Source: Streptomyces sp. Z26
Lineage (GTDB): Bacteria; Actinomycetota; Actinomycetes; Streptomycetales; Streptomycetaceae
Length of the DNA: 64,000 nt
Assembly: GCF_003665095.1 (NCBI RefSeq)
Contig: NZ_RCHV01000002.1
Coordinates: 3,160,001 to 3,224,000, forward strand
Reading direction: 5' to 3'
Within the stretch, counting starts at the first letter, position 1, and every line of letters starts with the position of its first letter. The notes below the pieces were generated by a model, which was not told the DNA's origin, did no database searches, and was given only the letters and a program-made list of their open reading frames with translations. Position numbers and translations under genes: made by a program. Below are positions 40,689 through 49,018 of the stretch, one piece after another.

Positions 40689-41426
40689 TCACTCGACGGG
40701 GGAGGCGTGCTGGAGGTCGACCGTCCCGCGGTAGCCGGGGAGGGTCGTGGCGGAGTCCTCCTCGACCTTCCAGCCGAGGCCGTACGCGTCCACGTACTGG
40801 AGGTAGTTCTGCACGGCGGGCGCGGTGTCCAGGGCGCGGCGGAGGGCGTCGCGGTCGCCGACGGCGGTGATCTCGTAGGGCGGGGAGTAGACGCGGCCCT
40901 GGAGGATCAGGGTGTTCCCGACGCAGCGGACGGCGCTGGTGCTGATCAGCCGCTGGTCCATGACGCGGATGCCCTTCGCGCCGCCCTTCCAGAGGGCGTT
41001 GACGACGGCCTGGAGGTCCTGCTGGTGGATCACCAGGTCGTTGGGCTGCGGGTCCGGGACGCCGGGGGTGAGGGGGGTGGCGTCCGGCGGGGCGTCGGTG
41101 AGGGTGACGGTCAGGGACTCGCCGGAGACGCCGGTGGTGCCGGCGGCGCGCTTGAGGGCGTCGAGTTCCCGCTCCTCCTCCTCGGTGGCGCCGCCGTCGC
41201 GCTCGGCGAGGCCGTCGACGCGGGAGCGGAGGGTGGCGGCGGACGTCTCCAGGTCGCCGTTCTTCTCGCTGCGCTCCCGGATGAGGTCGGAGAGGCGCAG
41301 CATCGAGTCGTCCGTACGGATGTTGGTGCCCGCCGCGGTGTCCCAGCTGATCCAGAAGAGGAGTCCGGCGAGGGCGAAGATTCCGGCTGTGGCCACGCGG
41401 GCCGGCCTGATGCGAAAATTGAACAC
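40689..41426 (-). CDS. DUF881 family membrane protein
   Basis: A 245-residue protein with one N-terminal transmembrane helix (residues 11-29, VATAGIFALAGLLFWISWD). A coiled-coil segment (LSDLIRERSEKNGDLETSAATLRSRVDGL ... EEEERELDALKRAAG) follows, then the DUF881 domain (VTLTDAPPDATPL ... NDLVIHQQDLQAVVNALWKGGAKGIRVMDQRLIS ... RVYSPPYEITAVGD). Related proteins sit in division gene neighbourhoods. It is divergent from crgA with 105 bases between. GTG start 41426. Function unknown. Confidence 0.88.
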   Translation of the reverse strand: MFNFRIRPARVATAGIFALAGLLFWISWDTAAGTNIRTDDSMLRLSDLIRERSEKNGDLETSAATLRSRVDGLAERDGGATEEEERELDALKRAAGTTGVSGESLTVTLTDAPPDATPLTPGVPDPQPNDLVIHQQDLQAVVNALWKGGAKGIRVMDQRLISTSAVRCVGNTLILQGRVYSPPYEITAVGDRDALRRALDTAPAVQNYLQYVDAYGLGWKVEEDSATTLPGYRGTVDLQHASPVE

Positions 41427-41531
41427 CGTACCCCTGTCTCCCTCCGCCCCTACGACGCACTACGCTAACGGACCACCGACCTCACGATTCACCCAGCGCG
41501 GTCACGAAGCGCATCGACAGGAGAGTCCCTC

Positions 41532-41798
41532 GTGCCGAAGTCACGGATCCGCAAGAAGGACGAGTTCAAGCCGCCGCCCGAGCGGAAGGCGACCAAGATC
41601 GATCTGGGCGGCGGTGGTGGTGGCCGCCGGTGGGTGGCGCCGCTGATGCTCACCCTGTTCGGGCTGGGGCTGGCGTGGATCGTCGTCTTCTACGTGACGA
41701 CCGGCACGCTGCCCGTGGAGTCCCTGGGGAACTGGAACATCGTCGTGGGCTTCGGCTTCATCGCGGGCGGGTTCGTCGTCTCCACGCAGTGGAAGTAG
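41532..41798 (+). CDS. crgA: Cell division protein CrgA
   Basis: An 88-residue membrane protein that in Streptomyces delays FtsZ ring formation and coordinates growth with sporulation septation. It begins with the basic leader [18 protein letters not shown], then a Gly stretch, and has two transmembrane helices ([40 protein letters not shown]) ending in TQWK. Size and motifs match CrgA exactly. GTG 41532 is 8 nt after AGGAGA. Confidence 0.95.
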   Translation: MPKSRIRKKDEFKPPPERKATKIDLGGGGGGRRWVAPLMLTLFGLGLAWIVVFYVTTGTLPVESLGNWNIVVGFGFIAGGFVVSTQWK

Positions 41799-42138
41799 CC
41801 GTTCACCAGGGGCTTCACGGCTCCACCGAGTTATCCACAGGTTGATCCACAGCACTGGAAAACTTCAGAAGATCTGTGGATAACTCAACCGGGGGCCCTT
41901 CGGTCACGGCCTCGGGCCACACTTCTCGACGGACCGGGCCACCCCGATCTTGCTGGGCAAACGCGCCCGCACCCGTGCTCGAACAGGCGCTCCCCACTCC
42001 GTACACAAGATCTCCGCCGCACTGTGGACAACTCCGGGCGCGCGACGCGCGTCCGGGGGCGCGGGACGCCTGGTGGGCGGGTGTACGGGCGGGGGGTGTA
42101 CGAGCGCGGGGCGGGACGGGCTTCGGGTAGGCGGCGCG
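41799..42138. other. DnaA-box cluster between crgA and the rhomboid gene
   Basis: A 340-bp gap between two convergent genes. DnaA boxes: TTATCCACA at 41831-41839, TGATCCACA at 41843-41851, TGTGGATAA (reverse of TTATCCACA) at 41875-41883, and TGTGGACAA (reverse of the Streptomyces consensus TTGTCCACA) at 42023-42031. No promoter is expected between 3' ends. The first 90 bases are AT-richer than the surroundings. No gene seen. Confidence 0.8.
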
Positions 42139-43008
42139 TCAGCCGGTGAGCGCCAGCGTGCGGAACAGGCACAGCAGCACCAGCACGACGAACACCGCGC
42201 CACACGTGCCGTACTGCACGAGCGTCCGCCGCTCACGCGGCGCGTGCACCATCGCGTACGCGATGAGCGCGCCGACGAGCAGACCGCCGATGTGCGCCTC
42301 CCAGGCGATGTCCTCCCACGTGAAGGTGAAGACCAGGTTGATCCCGAGGAGGATCAGGATCGGCCGCATGTCGTACTGGAGCCGCCGCATCAGCACGGCC
42401 GTCGCCCCGAACAGCCCGAAGATCGCGCCGGACGCGCCGAGCGACGGCGCCGCCGGGTCCGCGACGAGATACGTGAGGGTGCTGCCGCCGAGTCCGGCGA
42501 GCAGGTAGAGCGCGACGAAGCGGAGCCGGCCGAGCGCGGACTCCAGGGGCGGCCCGAGGAACCACAGCCCCAGCATGTTCATCGCGATGTGCCAGATCTC
42601 CTGGTGCAGGAAGACGGAGGTGAGCAGGCGGTACCACTGCCCCTCCGCGACGCCCTCCGTCGGCTCGTAGAACGGGTGGTGCGGCCACTGGCCGATCATC
42701 ACCAGGTCCGCGGTGAGCCGGTCGCCCGCGGTCTGCACGGCGACGAACAGCGCCACGTTCAGCGCGAGCAGCACCTTGGTGACCAGACGCGGGTCGGCCG
42801 TGACGGAGGCGCCCGCGAGCGTACGGGGCTGGTTCGCGTGCGCGGGGTGTCCCGTGCCGGAACCGCTCCTGACGCACTCGGGGCACTGGAACCCGACGGA
42901 CGCCGTGATCATGCAGTCGGGGCAGATGGGCCGCTCGCAGCGCGTGCAGCGTATGCCCGTCTCACGATCCGTGTGCCGGTAGCAGACCACCGACTGGTGC
43001 TGGTCCAT
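42139..43008 (-). CDS. Rhomboid family intramembrane serine protease
   Basis: A 289-residue protease of the cytoplasmic membrane. The N-terminus is a zinc-binding B-box-like domain (CYRHTDRETGIRCTRCERPICPDCM ... FQCPEC). Six or seven transmembrane helices follow, with the rhomboid motifs: WYRLLTSVFLHQEIWHIAMNMLGLWFLG, catalytic Ser193 in LGASGAIFGLFGA, and the catalytic His in WEAHIGGLLVGALI. It cleaves substrates within the membrane; none is known here. ATG start 43008. It is convergent with crgA. Confidence 0.93.
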   Translation of the reverse strand: MDQHQSVVCYRHTDRETGIRCTRCERPICPDCMITASVGFQCPECVRSGSGTGHPAHANQPRTLAGASVTADPRLVTKVLLALNVALFVAVQTAGDRLTADLVMIGQWPHHPFYEPTEGVAEGQWYRLLTSVFLHQEIWHIAMNMLGLWFLGPPLESALGRLRFVALYLLAGLGGSTLTYLVADPAAPSLGASGAIFGLFGATAVLMRRLQYDMRPILILLGINLVFTFTWEDIAWEAHIGGLLVGALIAYAMVHAPRERRTLVQYGTCGAVFVVLVLLCLFRTLALTG

Positions 43009-43159
43009 GCGGACTTCCCTTCAGACCGATCCGCCCTGACCGTTCTACGGACGGGCAGGGCGGATCAGTTCCCGTTTCCCGGCGCGCTTCCCGGGCGCGC
43101 GGTGGCGGCCCGCGCCGCGGTGCGGCGGCGCCGCTTCCGCGCGGTCGGCTCCCGCGGGG

Positions 43160-43687
43160 TCAGCGGGTTTCGATGCTGACGCTCTCGATCACGACGTCCT
43201 GGACCGGGCGGTCCGTGCGCGGGTTGGTCGCGGTGGCGCCGATGGCGTCGACGACCTTCTTGCTGGCCTCGTCGGTGACCTCACCGAAGATGGTGTGCTT
43301 GCCGGTCAGCCAGCCCGTGGGGGCGACGGTGATGAAGAACTGCGAACCGTTGGTGCCCGGCCCGGCGTTCGCCATGGCCAGCAGGTACGGGCGGTCGAAG
43401 ACGAGGTCGGGGTGGATCTCGTCGCCGAACTCGTAGCCCGGACCGCCGGTGCCGTTGCCCAGGGGGTCGCCGCCCTGGAGCATGAAGCCGCTGATGACAC
43501 GGTGGAAGACGGTGCCGTCGTACAGCTTGTCGGTCGACTTCTTGCCGGTCTCCGGGTGGACCCACTCGCGGGAACCCTCGGCCAGCTCGACGAAGTTCTT
43601 GACCGTCTTCGGGGCGTGGTTCGGGAAGAGCTGTACCTCGATGGTGCCCTGGTTGGTCTTCAGGGTGGCGTAAAGCTGCTCGGCCAC
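43160..43687 (-). CDS. ppiA: Cyclophilin-type peptidyl-prolyl cis-trans isomerase
   Basis: A 175-residue cytosolic cyclophilin that accelerates proline isomerisation. Catalytic Arg and surrounding residues are in YDGTVFHRVISGFMLQGGDPLGNGTGGPGYEFGDE, with LLAMANAGPGTNGSQFFIT and LTGKHTIFGEV completing the active site. There is no signal peptide. It starts at a GTG at 43687. A cyclophilin gene at this place is typical of actinobacteria. Confidence 0.95.
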   Translation of the reverse strand: MAEQLYATLKTNQGTIEVQLFPNHAPKTVKNFVELAEGSREWVHPETGKKSTDKLYDGTVFHRVISGFMLQGGDPLGNGTGGPGYEFGDEIHPDLVFDRPYLLAMANAGPGTNGSQFFITVAPTGWLTGKHTIFGEVTDEASKKVVDAIGATATNPRTDRPVQDVVIESVSIETR

Positions 43688-43901
43688 GATCTACCTTCCA
43701 TCAATGTGCAGTGACTCGCCCGATCCTCCCACGGACCGCGTCCGGTACGGGGGCCGAGTGACCCGGATGCGTCCGCACGCATGCCCCCGAACGACGGCCA
43801 GGCATGATCTGCGCAACAGGTGGAACGCGAGAGACTGTGTCTTCGTCGTCCCGGGGAACCACTCCGGGGCACCCAGGCACACCACCGAGGAGGAGGAACC
43901 C

Positions 43902-44636
43902 GTGACCCGCATCGACAGCGCACGCGCCGCGGCCGACAACGCCAGGTCCGGCGTGCGGCACGCCGCGGAGGCTGCGGCACCCTACGCTGAGACGGCCAGG
44001 GAGACCGCCTCGTACTACGCGCACGAGGCCGGTTCGCGGCTCGGTCCCAAGGTGACCGCCGCCGCCCGCGGCGCGCGGGACGGCTACGACAGTCACGTCG
44101 GGCCGCGGCTCAGCAAGGCGCGCGACGCGCTGCCGCCCGAGTTCGAGGAGACCGCGGCGCGCGCGGGCCGGAAGACCCGGCGCGCCGCCCGACAGGCCAC
44201 CGACTACACCGTGCCGCGCGTCGAGTCGGCGCTCGCGGACGCCCGTTCGGCCGCCGGGCCCGCCCGGGACGAGGCGCGCCAGCGCAGTGCCGCCGCCCTG
44301 GCGGCGCTCCGCGGCGAGGTCAGCCCGTGGGAGATCGACAAGCTCGCGCGGCGGCGTACGCGGCGCGCGCGTACCGGTCGGCTGGCGAAGCGGCTGGGGC
44401 TGCTCGGGCTGGTGGCGGGCGGCGCGTACGCCGCCTGGCGCTGGTGGGACAAGCAGGCCAACCCGGACTGGCTGGTCGAGCCCCCGGCCGCCACGGAGGT
44501 ACGGGACGGCGCGGCGCTGCCCGCGTCGGCGCCCGAGGCGTCCGTGGACTCGGAGGCCCCGGCCGCCGTCCTCGACCCGGAGGTCGAGGCGAAGCAGGCG
44601 GAGTCGGAGGCGGGACGCGGGGACGACGCGCGCTGA
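43902..44636 (+). CDS. DUF5324-like helical membrane-associated protein
   Basis: A 244-residue Ala/Arg/Glu-rich protein of unknown role. Residues 1-140 are predicted continuous amphipathic helix (RIDSARAAADNARSGVRHAAEAAAPYAETARETASYYAHEAG), resembling LEA/apolipoprotein-like repeats. One hydrophobic helix (LAKRLGLLGLVAGGAYAAWRWW) follows, with an acidic C-terminus. GTG 43902 is preceded by GAGGAGGAGGAA. It is divergent from the cyclophilin gene; conserved at this position in Streptomyces as far as I recall. Confidence 0.75.
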   Translation: MTRIDSARAAADNARSGVRHAAEAAAPYAETARETASYYAHEAGSRLGPKVTAAARGARDGYDSHVGPRLSKARDALPPEFEETAARAGRKTRRAARQATDYTVPRVESALADARSAAGPARDEARQRSAAALAALRGEVSPWEIDKLARRRTRRARTGRLAKRLGLLGLVAGGAYAAWRWWDKQANPDWLVEPPAATEVRDGAALPASAPEASVDSEAPAAVLDPEVEAKQAESEAGRGDDAR

Positions 44637-45013
44637 CGGCGCGCGCCCGGGGCGTCGCGTACGGCGGCGTCCGGTACGGGGCACCGCGCGCGGGTCGTCA
44701 CGTGCGGGCTGGTCCGTGAGGGTCCGTGGGACGCGCCGCGTACGGCTTCGGCTTCGGCCGCGCGTACGGGCGCGGGTGGCGGTGACGTGACGGCGCGGCG
44801 GTGGTGCCGCCTCCGGTGGGGGGTGGCGCCGCCGCCGCGTCCGTGTGTCCGGGGACGGGCGTGGGGCGCGGGCGTGGGGTCGACGGGGACGGGGCGCGCG
44901 CGTGGGGCGCTTCGGGGCGGGCGGGGTGGTCGGGGCGGAAGTGCCCCCGGCCGCCGAGGTCTTGAATGTACGCAGTCACCTGTGCGATATGTGTCTAGAC
45001 CATTGCTCGCCCG
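44637..45013. other. Gap before the FN3 lipoprotein gene, with promoter candidate
   Basis: 377 bases of very GC-rich filler rich in CGTACGG; no gene found. At its right end the AT content rises. TTGAAT (44962-44967) and GATATG (44986-44991), spaced 18 bases, form a plausible sigma-70-type promoter for the lipoprotein gene 23 bases downstream. Confidence 0.5.
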
Positions 45014-46009
45014 ATGAGAGGCGTCCTCGTGAGGCCCACCCCCTGGCTCGCCGCGCTGAGCACCGCCGCCTGCCTGCTGGCGCTGTCCGCCTGCGGCTCC
45101 GACGACGGCGACACCGAGCCGCCCTCCGTACCGTCCAACGTGACCGTCGACTCCAGCAGTTCGACGTCGGCACACGTCATGTGGAACCGCTCCGCCGACG
45201 AGGGGGAGGTGAAGCGGTACGAGGTCTTCCGCAACGGCGCCAAGTTCAAGGACGTACCCGCCTCCCGGCACATGCTCGACGTCACCGGCCTGAAGGCGTC
45301 GACCACGTACACCTTCGCCGTACGGGCGCGGGACGCCGACGGCAACGTCTCCCGGCGCAGCACGACCGCCTCCGTCACGACGCCCTCCGCCGCCGCGGAC
45401 GACAGCAAGCCGCCGACCGCGCCCGCCGGCCTCAAGGGCCGCGCGAACGGCCCCCGTTCGGCGACGCTCACCTGGCAGCGGTCGAAGGACGACCACGAGG
45501 TCACCGCGTACGACGTCTACCAGGCGGGCACCAGGATCCACAGCGTGTCCGGCACGAAGACGACGGCGGCCGTCACCACGCTCCGCCCCGGCACCCGCTA
45601 CGCGTTCACCGTCAAGGCGCGCGACGCCGCCGACAACGCCTCCCCGGAGAGCGAGGGCGTCACCGTCACCACGAAGGCGCAGCCCGGCGGCGACACCGGC
45701 GCCGAGGTCCCCACCGACCTCCAGGGCACCTCCCGCCTCGAAGCCGGGCGCTACCAGCTCGACCTGGTCTGGAACGCGCCGAAGACGGACGGCGAGATCA
45801 CCGAGTACGAGGTGTACGTGGACGGGAAGTTCGGCTCCAAGCTGGTCCTCGGCGGCACCGCGCCCAAGGACACCGGCACCCTCACGCTGCCGATGGGGAA
45901 GAAGGCGGGCGTCACGTACGCCGTGAAGGTGCGCGCGAAGCTGCCCGACGGCAACTGGGGGCCGTTCACCGAGGAGACCGAGGTGAAGGCGGAGGGCGGC
46001 GAGCGGTAG
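45014..46009 (+). CDS. Lipoprotein with three fibronectin type III domains
   Basis: A 331-residue secreted lipoprotein. The lipobox is LSAC with Cys27. Three FN3-like domains follow: about residues 36-125 (PSVPSNVTVDSSSSTSAHVMWNRS ... YTFAVRARDADGNVS), 133-220 (PPTAPAGLKGRA ... YAFTVKARDAADNASPES) and 228-325 (VPTDLQGTSRLEAGRYQLDLVWNAP ... YAVKVRAKLPDGNWGPF). It has no catalytic domain, so it may act as a binding or scaffold module on the cell surface. ATG 45014; a weak ribosome site. Confidence 0.85.
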   Translation: MRGVLVRPTPWLAALSTAACLLALSACGSDDGDTEPPSVPSNVTVDSSSSTSAHVMWNRSADEGEVKRYEVFRNGAKFKDVPASRHMLDVTGLKASTTYTFAVRARDADGNVSRRSTTASVTTPSAAADDSKPPTAPAGLKGRANGPRSATLTWQRSKDDHEVTAYDVYQAGTRIHSVSGTKTTAAVTTLRPGTRYAFTVKARDAADNASPESEGVTVTTKAQPGGDTGAEVPTDLQGTSRLEAGRYQLDLVWNAPKTDGEITEYEVYVDGKFGSKLVLGGTAPKDTGTLTLPMGKKAGVTYAVKVRAKLPDGNWGPFTEETEVKAEGGER

Positions 46010-46066
46010 GCCCGTACGGTCGGGGTGGCGCGGCACGGGTGCGGCGGGGGAGAGCGAGGAGTCACC

Positions 46067-47254
46067 ATGCTGATCACCGCCGACCGGGTGCTCGTCGGCT
46101 CGGGCACGTACCTGGCGGACGGCGCCGTGCTCGTCGACGGCGACACCGTCGCGGCCGTCGGCCCGCGCCGGGAGGTCGCGGCACGGGCCGCGTCCGACGT
46201 ACCGCGCCTCGACCACGCCGGTACGCTCCTGCCCGGCCTGGTCGACGCGCACGTCCACCTCGCCTTCGACGGCGGCCCCGACCCGGTGGCCACCCTCCGC
46301 GCCACGCCGGACGGGACGCTGCTCGCGGACATGCGCGGCCGCGCCGCGCGGCTGCTGCGCGGCGGCGTCACCACCGCCCGCGACCTGGGCGACCGCGGGG
46401 GGCTGGCGTTCCGGTTGGCCGCCGAGGTGCGCGACGGACGTACGCCGGGACCGCGCCTCGTCGCCGCGGGCACCCCGGTGACGACCGTCGGCGGCCACTG
46501 CCACTTCCTCGGCGGCGAGGTCACCGGCGAGGCCGGGGTCCGCGACCTCGTACGGCGCGAGGTCGCCTCCGGAGCGGGTGTCGTCAAGGTCATGGCCACC
46601 GGCGGCGGCCTGACGAAGGACGGGCCCCCGACCCACCGGTCGCAGTTCACCGCGGCGGAGTTGGCCGCCCTGGTCGAGGAGGCACACGCCGCCGGGGTGC
46701 CCGTCGCCGCCCACGCCCACGGCGCCGACGGCATCGCCGCAGCCGTCGAGGCGGGCGTCGACACCCTGGAGCACTGCACCTGGCTGACCGCCGACGGCCT
46801 GGACTACCGGCCCGACGTCGTCGAACGGATCGTCGCGCGCGGCATCGCCGTCTGCCCCACCGTCAGCCCGCACTGGCGGCTGCTCCCCCGCCTGTTCGGC
46901 GCGGAACGCGCCCACGCGGTGTTCGCCCTCGTACGGCGCATGGCCGACGCCGGTGTGCGCCTCGTCGCCGGTACGGACGCGGGGGTGCAGCGCGCGGGCT
47001 TCGACGGCCTGGCCCAGGCCCTGACGTTCTACGCCCACCTCGGGCTGCCGCACGCCACGATCCTCGACATGGCCACCTCCCACGCGGCCGACGCCCTCGG
47101 CCTCGGGGGCACCACGGGGAGGATCGCCCCCGGCCTCCGCGCGGACCTGCTGCTGGTCGACGGCGACCCCCTGGCGGACCTGGCCGCGTTGCGCGACGTA
47201 CGGGCCGTGTTCGCCGCCGGGCGCCGCCACGACGTCGACGGCGGGGGGACGTGA
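46067..47254 (+). CDS. Amidohydrolase family metal-dependent hydrolase
   Basis: A 395-residue amidohydrolase, closest in layout to imidazolonepropionase or Xaa-Pro dipeptidase-like members. Metal and catalytic residues are visible: HxH in LVDAHVHLAF (His62, His64), the bridging Lys in GVVKVMATGGG, His in VAAHAHGADGI, His in TLEHCTWL, and Asp in VAGTDAGVQ. The start ATG 46067 is 6 nt after GAGGAG. The substrate is unknown. It follows the FN3 lipoprotein after 57 bases, but a functional link is not apparent. Confidence 0.87.
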   Translation: MLITADRVLVGSGTYLADGAVLVDGDTVAAVGPRREVAARAASDVPRLDHAGTLLPGLVDAHVHLAFDGGPDPVATLRATPDGTLLADMRGRAARLLRGGVTTARDLGDRGGLAFRLAAEVRDGRTPGPRLVAAGTPVTTVGGHCHFLGGEVTGEAGVRDLVRREVASGAGVVKVMATGGGLTKDGPPTHRSQFTAAELAALVEEAHAAGVPVAAHAHGADGIAAAVEAGVDTLEHCTWLTADGLDYRPDVVERIVARGIAVCPTVSPHWRLLPRLFGAERAHAVFALVRRMADAGVRLVAGTDAGVQRAGFDGLAQALTFYAHLGLPHATILDMATSHAADALGLGGTTGRIAPGLRADLLLVDGDPLADLAALRDVRAVFAAGRRHDVDGGGT

Positions 47255-47264
47255 CCCGCCGCCG

Positions 47265-48002
47265 CTACCAGGGGACGGGCCCGTCCTCGTCGTGGAACGT
47301 GCCGGTCGGGCCGCCGTCGGGAAGGGTCGCGAGGCGTACGGCGGTGGCGGCGCCCTGTGCGGGGGTGCGGGTGCCCTGGTGGTGGTTGAAGTCCGTGGCG
47401 ACGAAGCCGGGGCAGGCGGCGTTGACGAGGACGCGGGTGTCGGCGAGCTGGCGGGCGTACTGCACGGTCAGCGCGTTGAGGAACGTCTTCGAGGGCGCGT
47501 AGAGCGCCATGACGGGGCCGGTGTCGGTGTGCGGGTCGGTCTGCCGGGTCAGGGAGGCGAGGCTCGTGGAGGCGTTGACGACGCGGGGGGAGGGGGCGCG
47601 GAGGAGGAGGGGGAGTACGGCGTTGGTGACGCGTACGGCTCCCAGCACGTTGGTGTCGAGGACGGTGTGCAGGGCGTCGAGGTCGACCGACGTGGGGTCC
47701 TGCGTCCAGGTCGGGCCCAACTCGCCCGCGATCCCCGCGTTGTTGACGAGGACGTCGAGCCGCCCGGCGCGCTCCTCGATCAGCGTGGCGGCGGCCGCGA
47801 CGCTTCGGTCGTCGGTGACGTCGAGGGGTACGCCGAAGGCGTCCGCCCCGGCGGCCCGCAGCTTCGCCACGGCGGCGTCGCGCCGGGCCTCGTCGCGGGC
47901 GCCGACGGCGACGGTGTGGCCGAGGGCGGCGAGGCCCGCGGCGATCTCGTAGCCGATGCCCTTGTTCGCGCCGGTGACCAGCGCGGTCCTGTTCTCGTTC
48001 AT
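47265..48002 (-). CDS. Short-chain dehydrogenase/reductase
   Basis: A 245-residue NADP(H)-dependent SDR. The cofactor motif is TALVTGANKGIGYEIA (TGxxxGIG), with DVTDDRS, then NNAGIAGE. The catalytic region has Ser in VVNASTSLASL and Tyr-Lys in ALYAPSKTFLNAL; CPGFVATDFNHHQG closes it. It resembles carbonyl reductase-like SDRs. ATG 48002. It is divergent from a LysR regulator with a perfect dyad between them, so it is likely that regulator's target. Confidence 0.92.
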   Translation of the reverse strand: MNENRTALVTGANKGIGYEIAAGLAALGHTVAVGARDEARRDAAVAKLRAAGADAFGVPLDVTDDRSVAAAATLIEERAGRLDVLVNNAGIAGELGPTWTQDPTSVDLDALHTVLDTNVLGAVRVTNAVLPLLLRAPSPRVVNASTSLASLTRQTDPHTDTGPVMALYAPSKTFLNALTVQYARQLADTRVLVNAACPGFVATDFNHHQGTRTPAQGAATAVRLATLPDGGPTGTFHDEDGPVPW

Positions 48003-48059
48003 GGCGGGAATGCTGGCGCGGGGGAGGTCACGGCGGCCAACACCGATCCGGTCCCTGGT

Positions 48060-48076
48060 GATACCCGGCCGGTATC
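48060..48076. promoter_or_regulatory. LysR-type operator between SDR and LysR genes
   Basis: GATACC (48060-48065) and GGTATC (48071-48076) are perfect inverted arms around CGGCC, and include the T-N11-A pattern typical of LysR sites. It lies 20 bases before the LysR start codon and 58 bases before the SDR start. Confidence 0.65.
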
Positions 48077-48096
48077 GTCCCAGCTAGGGTGGAGCG

Positions 48097-48957
48097 ATGG
48101 AGTGGCTGGAAACGCGGGAGCTGCGCTATTTCACCGCCGTCGCCGAGGAGTTGCACTTCGGCCGCGCCGCCGAGCGGCTGGGCATGGCGCAGCCGCCGCT
48201 GTCCCGTGCCGTGCAACGGCTGGAGCGGCGGCTCGGCGTGGTCCTGCTGGACCGCGGGCGCCACGGCGTCGCCCTGACCCCGGCCGGTGCGGTGCTGCTC
48301 GACGAGGCGCGGGCGACGCTGGACGCGGCGGCGGCCGCCGCGCGGCGTACGCGGCGGGCGGTCGAGCCCGGCGGGCGGCTGGTGCTGGCGGTCAAGGCGA
48401 ACGGGGCGCACGACCTGCTGCGCGCGCTGCTCGACGCCTACGCGCGGGAGCCGGACGCCGCCGAGGTGGAGGTGGTCCTGTGCGGGATCGGGGAGGACGA
48501 GCGGATGCTGCGCGACGGGCGGGCCGACGCCGCGCTGCTGCACCCGCTGTACAGCTCCCTGGCCGGGTTCGACAGCGAGGAGGTGCTGACCGAGGAGCAG
48601 GTCGTCGTCCTGCCCGCCGGGCACCCGCTCGCCGCCCGTACGTCGCTGACGCTGGCGGAGGTGGCGGACGTCCCCGGGCTGCCCGCCGCCCGCTGGCCGC
48701 TGCGGGACGGCGGCTACCCGCCGGGCCCCGGGCCGGAGGTGCGGGACCTCTCGCAGCTCGCCCAACTGATCGCGCTGGGAAGGACGTCGACGGTCATCCC
48801 GGCCTCGGCCCGCGCATGGCTGTGGACCGCGCACAGCGCTGTACCCCTGGTGGACGCGCCGAGCGTCACGACGCACATCGCGTGGCCGCCGCAGAGCCGT
48901 TCCCGGCCGCTCGCGGCCCTGGTGCGGACGGCGGTGGGGCTGGGGCGGGAGGCGTGA
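48097..48957 (+). CDS. LysR family transcriptional regulator
   Basis: A 286-residue LysR protein. The winged HTH spans residues 1-65 (LRYFTAVAEELHFGRAAERLGMAQPPLSRAVQRLERRLGVVLLDR), then a linker helix and a periplasmic-binding-like effector domain (GRLVLAVKANGAHDLLRALLDAY ... VVLPAGHPLAARTSL). The start ATG 48097 is directly followed by the HTH. It is divergent from the SDR gene and probably activates it in response to an unknown metabolite, binding the dyad at 48060. Confidence 0.92.
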   Translation: MEWLETRELRYFTAVAEELHFGRAAERLGMAQPPLSRAVQRLERRLGVVLLDRGRHGVALTPAGAVLLDEARATLDAAAAAARRTRRAVEPGGRLVLAVKANGAHDLLRALLDAYAREPDAAEVEVVLCGIGEDERMLRDGRADAALLHPLYSSLAGFDSEEVLTEEQVVVLPAGHPLAARTSLTLAEVADVPGLPAARWPLRDGGYPPGPGPEVRDLSQLAQLIALGRTSTVIPASARAWLWTAHSAVPLVDAPSVTTHIAWPPQSRSRPLAALVRTAVGLGREA

Positions 48958-49018
48958 CCGGGGTACGCGCGGAGGTCGTCGGCGGGACCGGGCGCGGGTG
49001 CCGTACGGCGGGCGCCGG

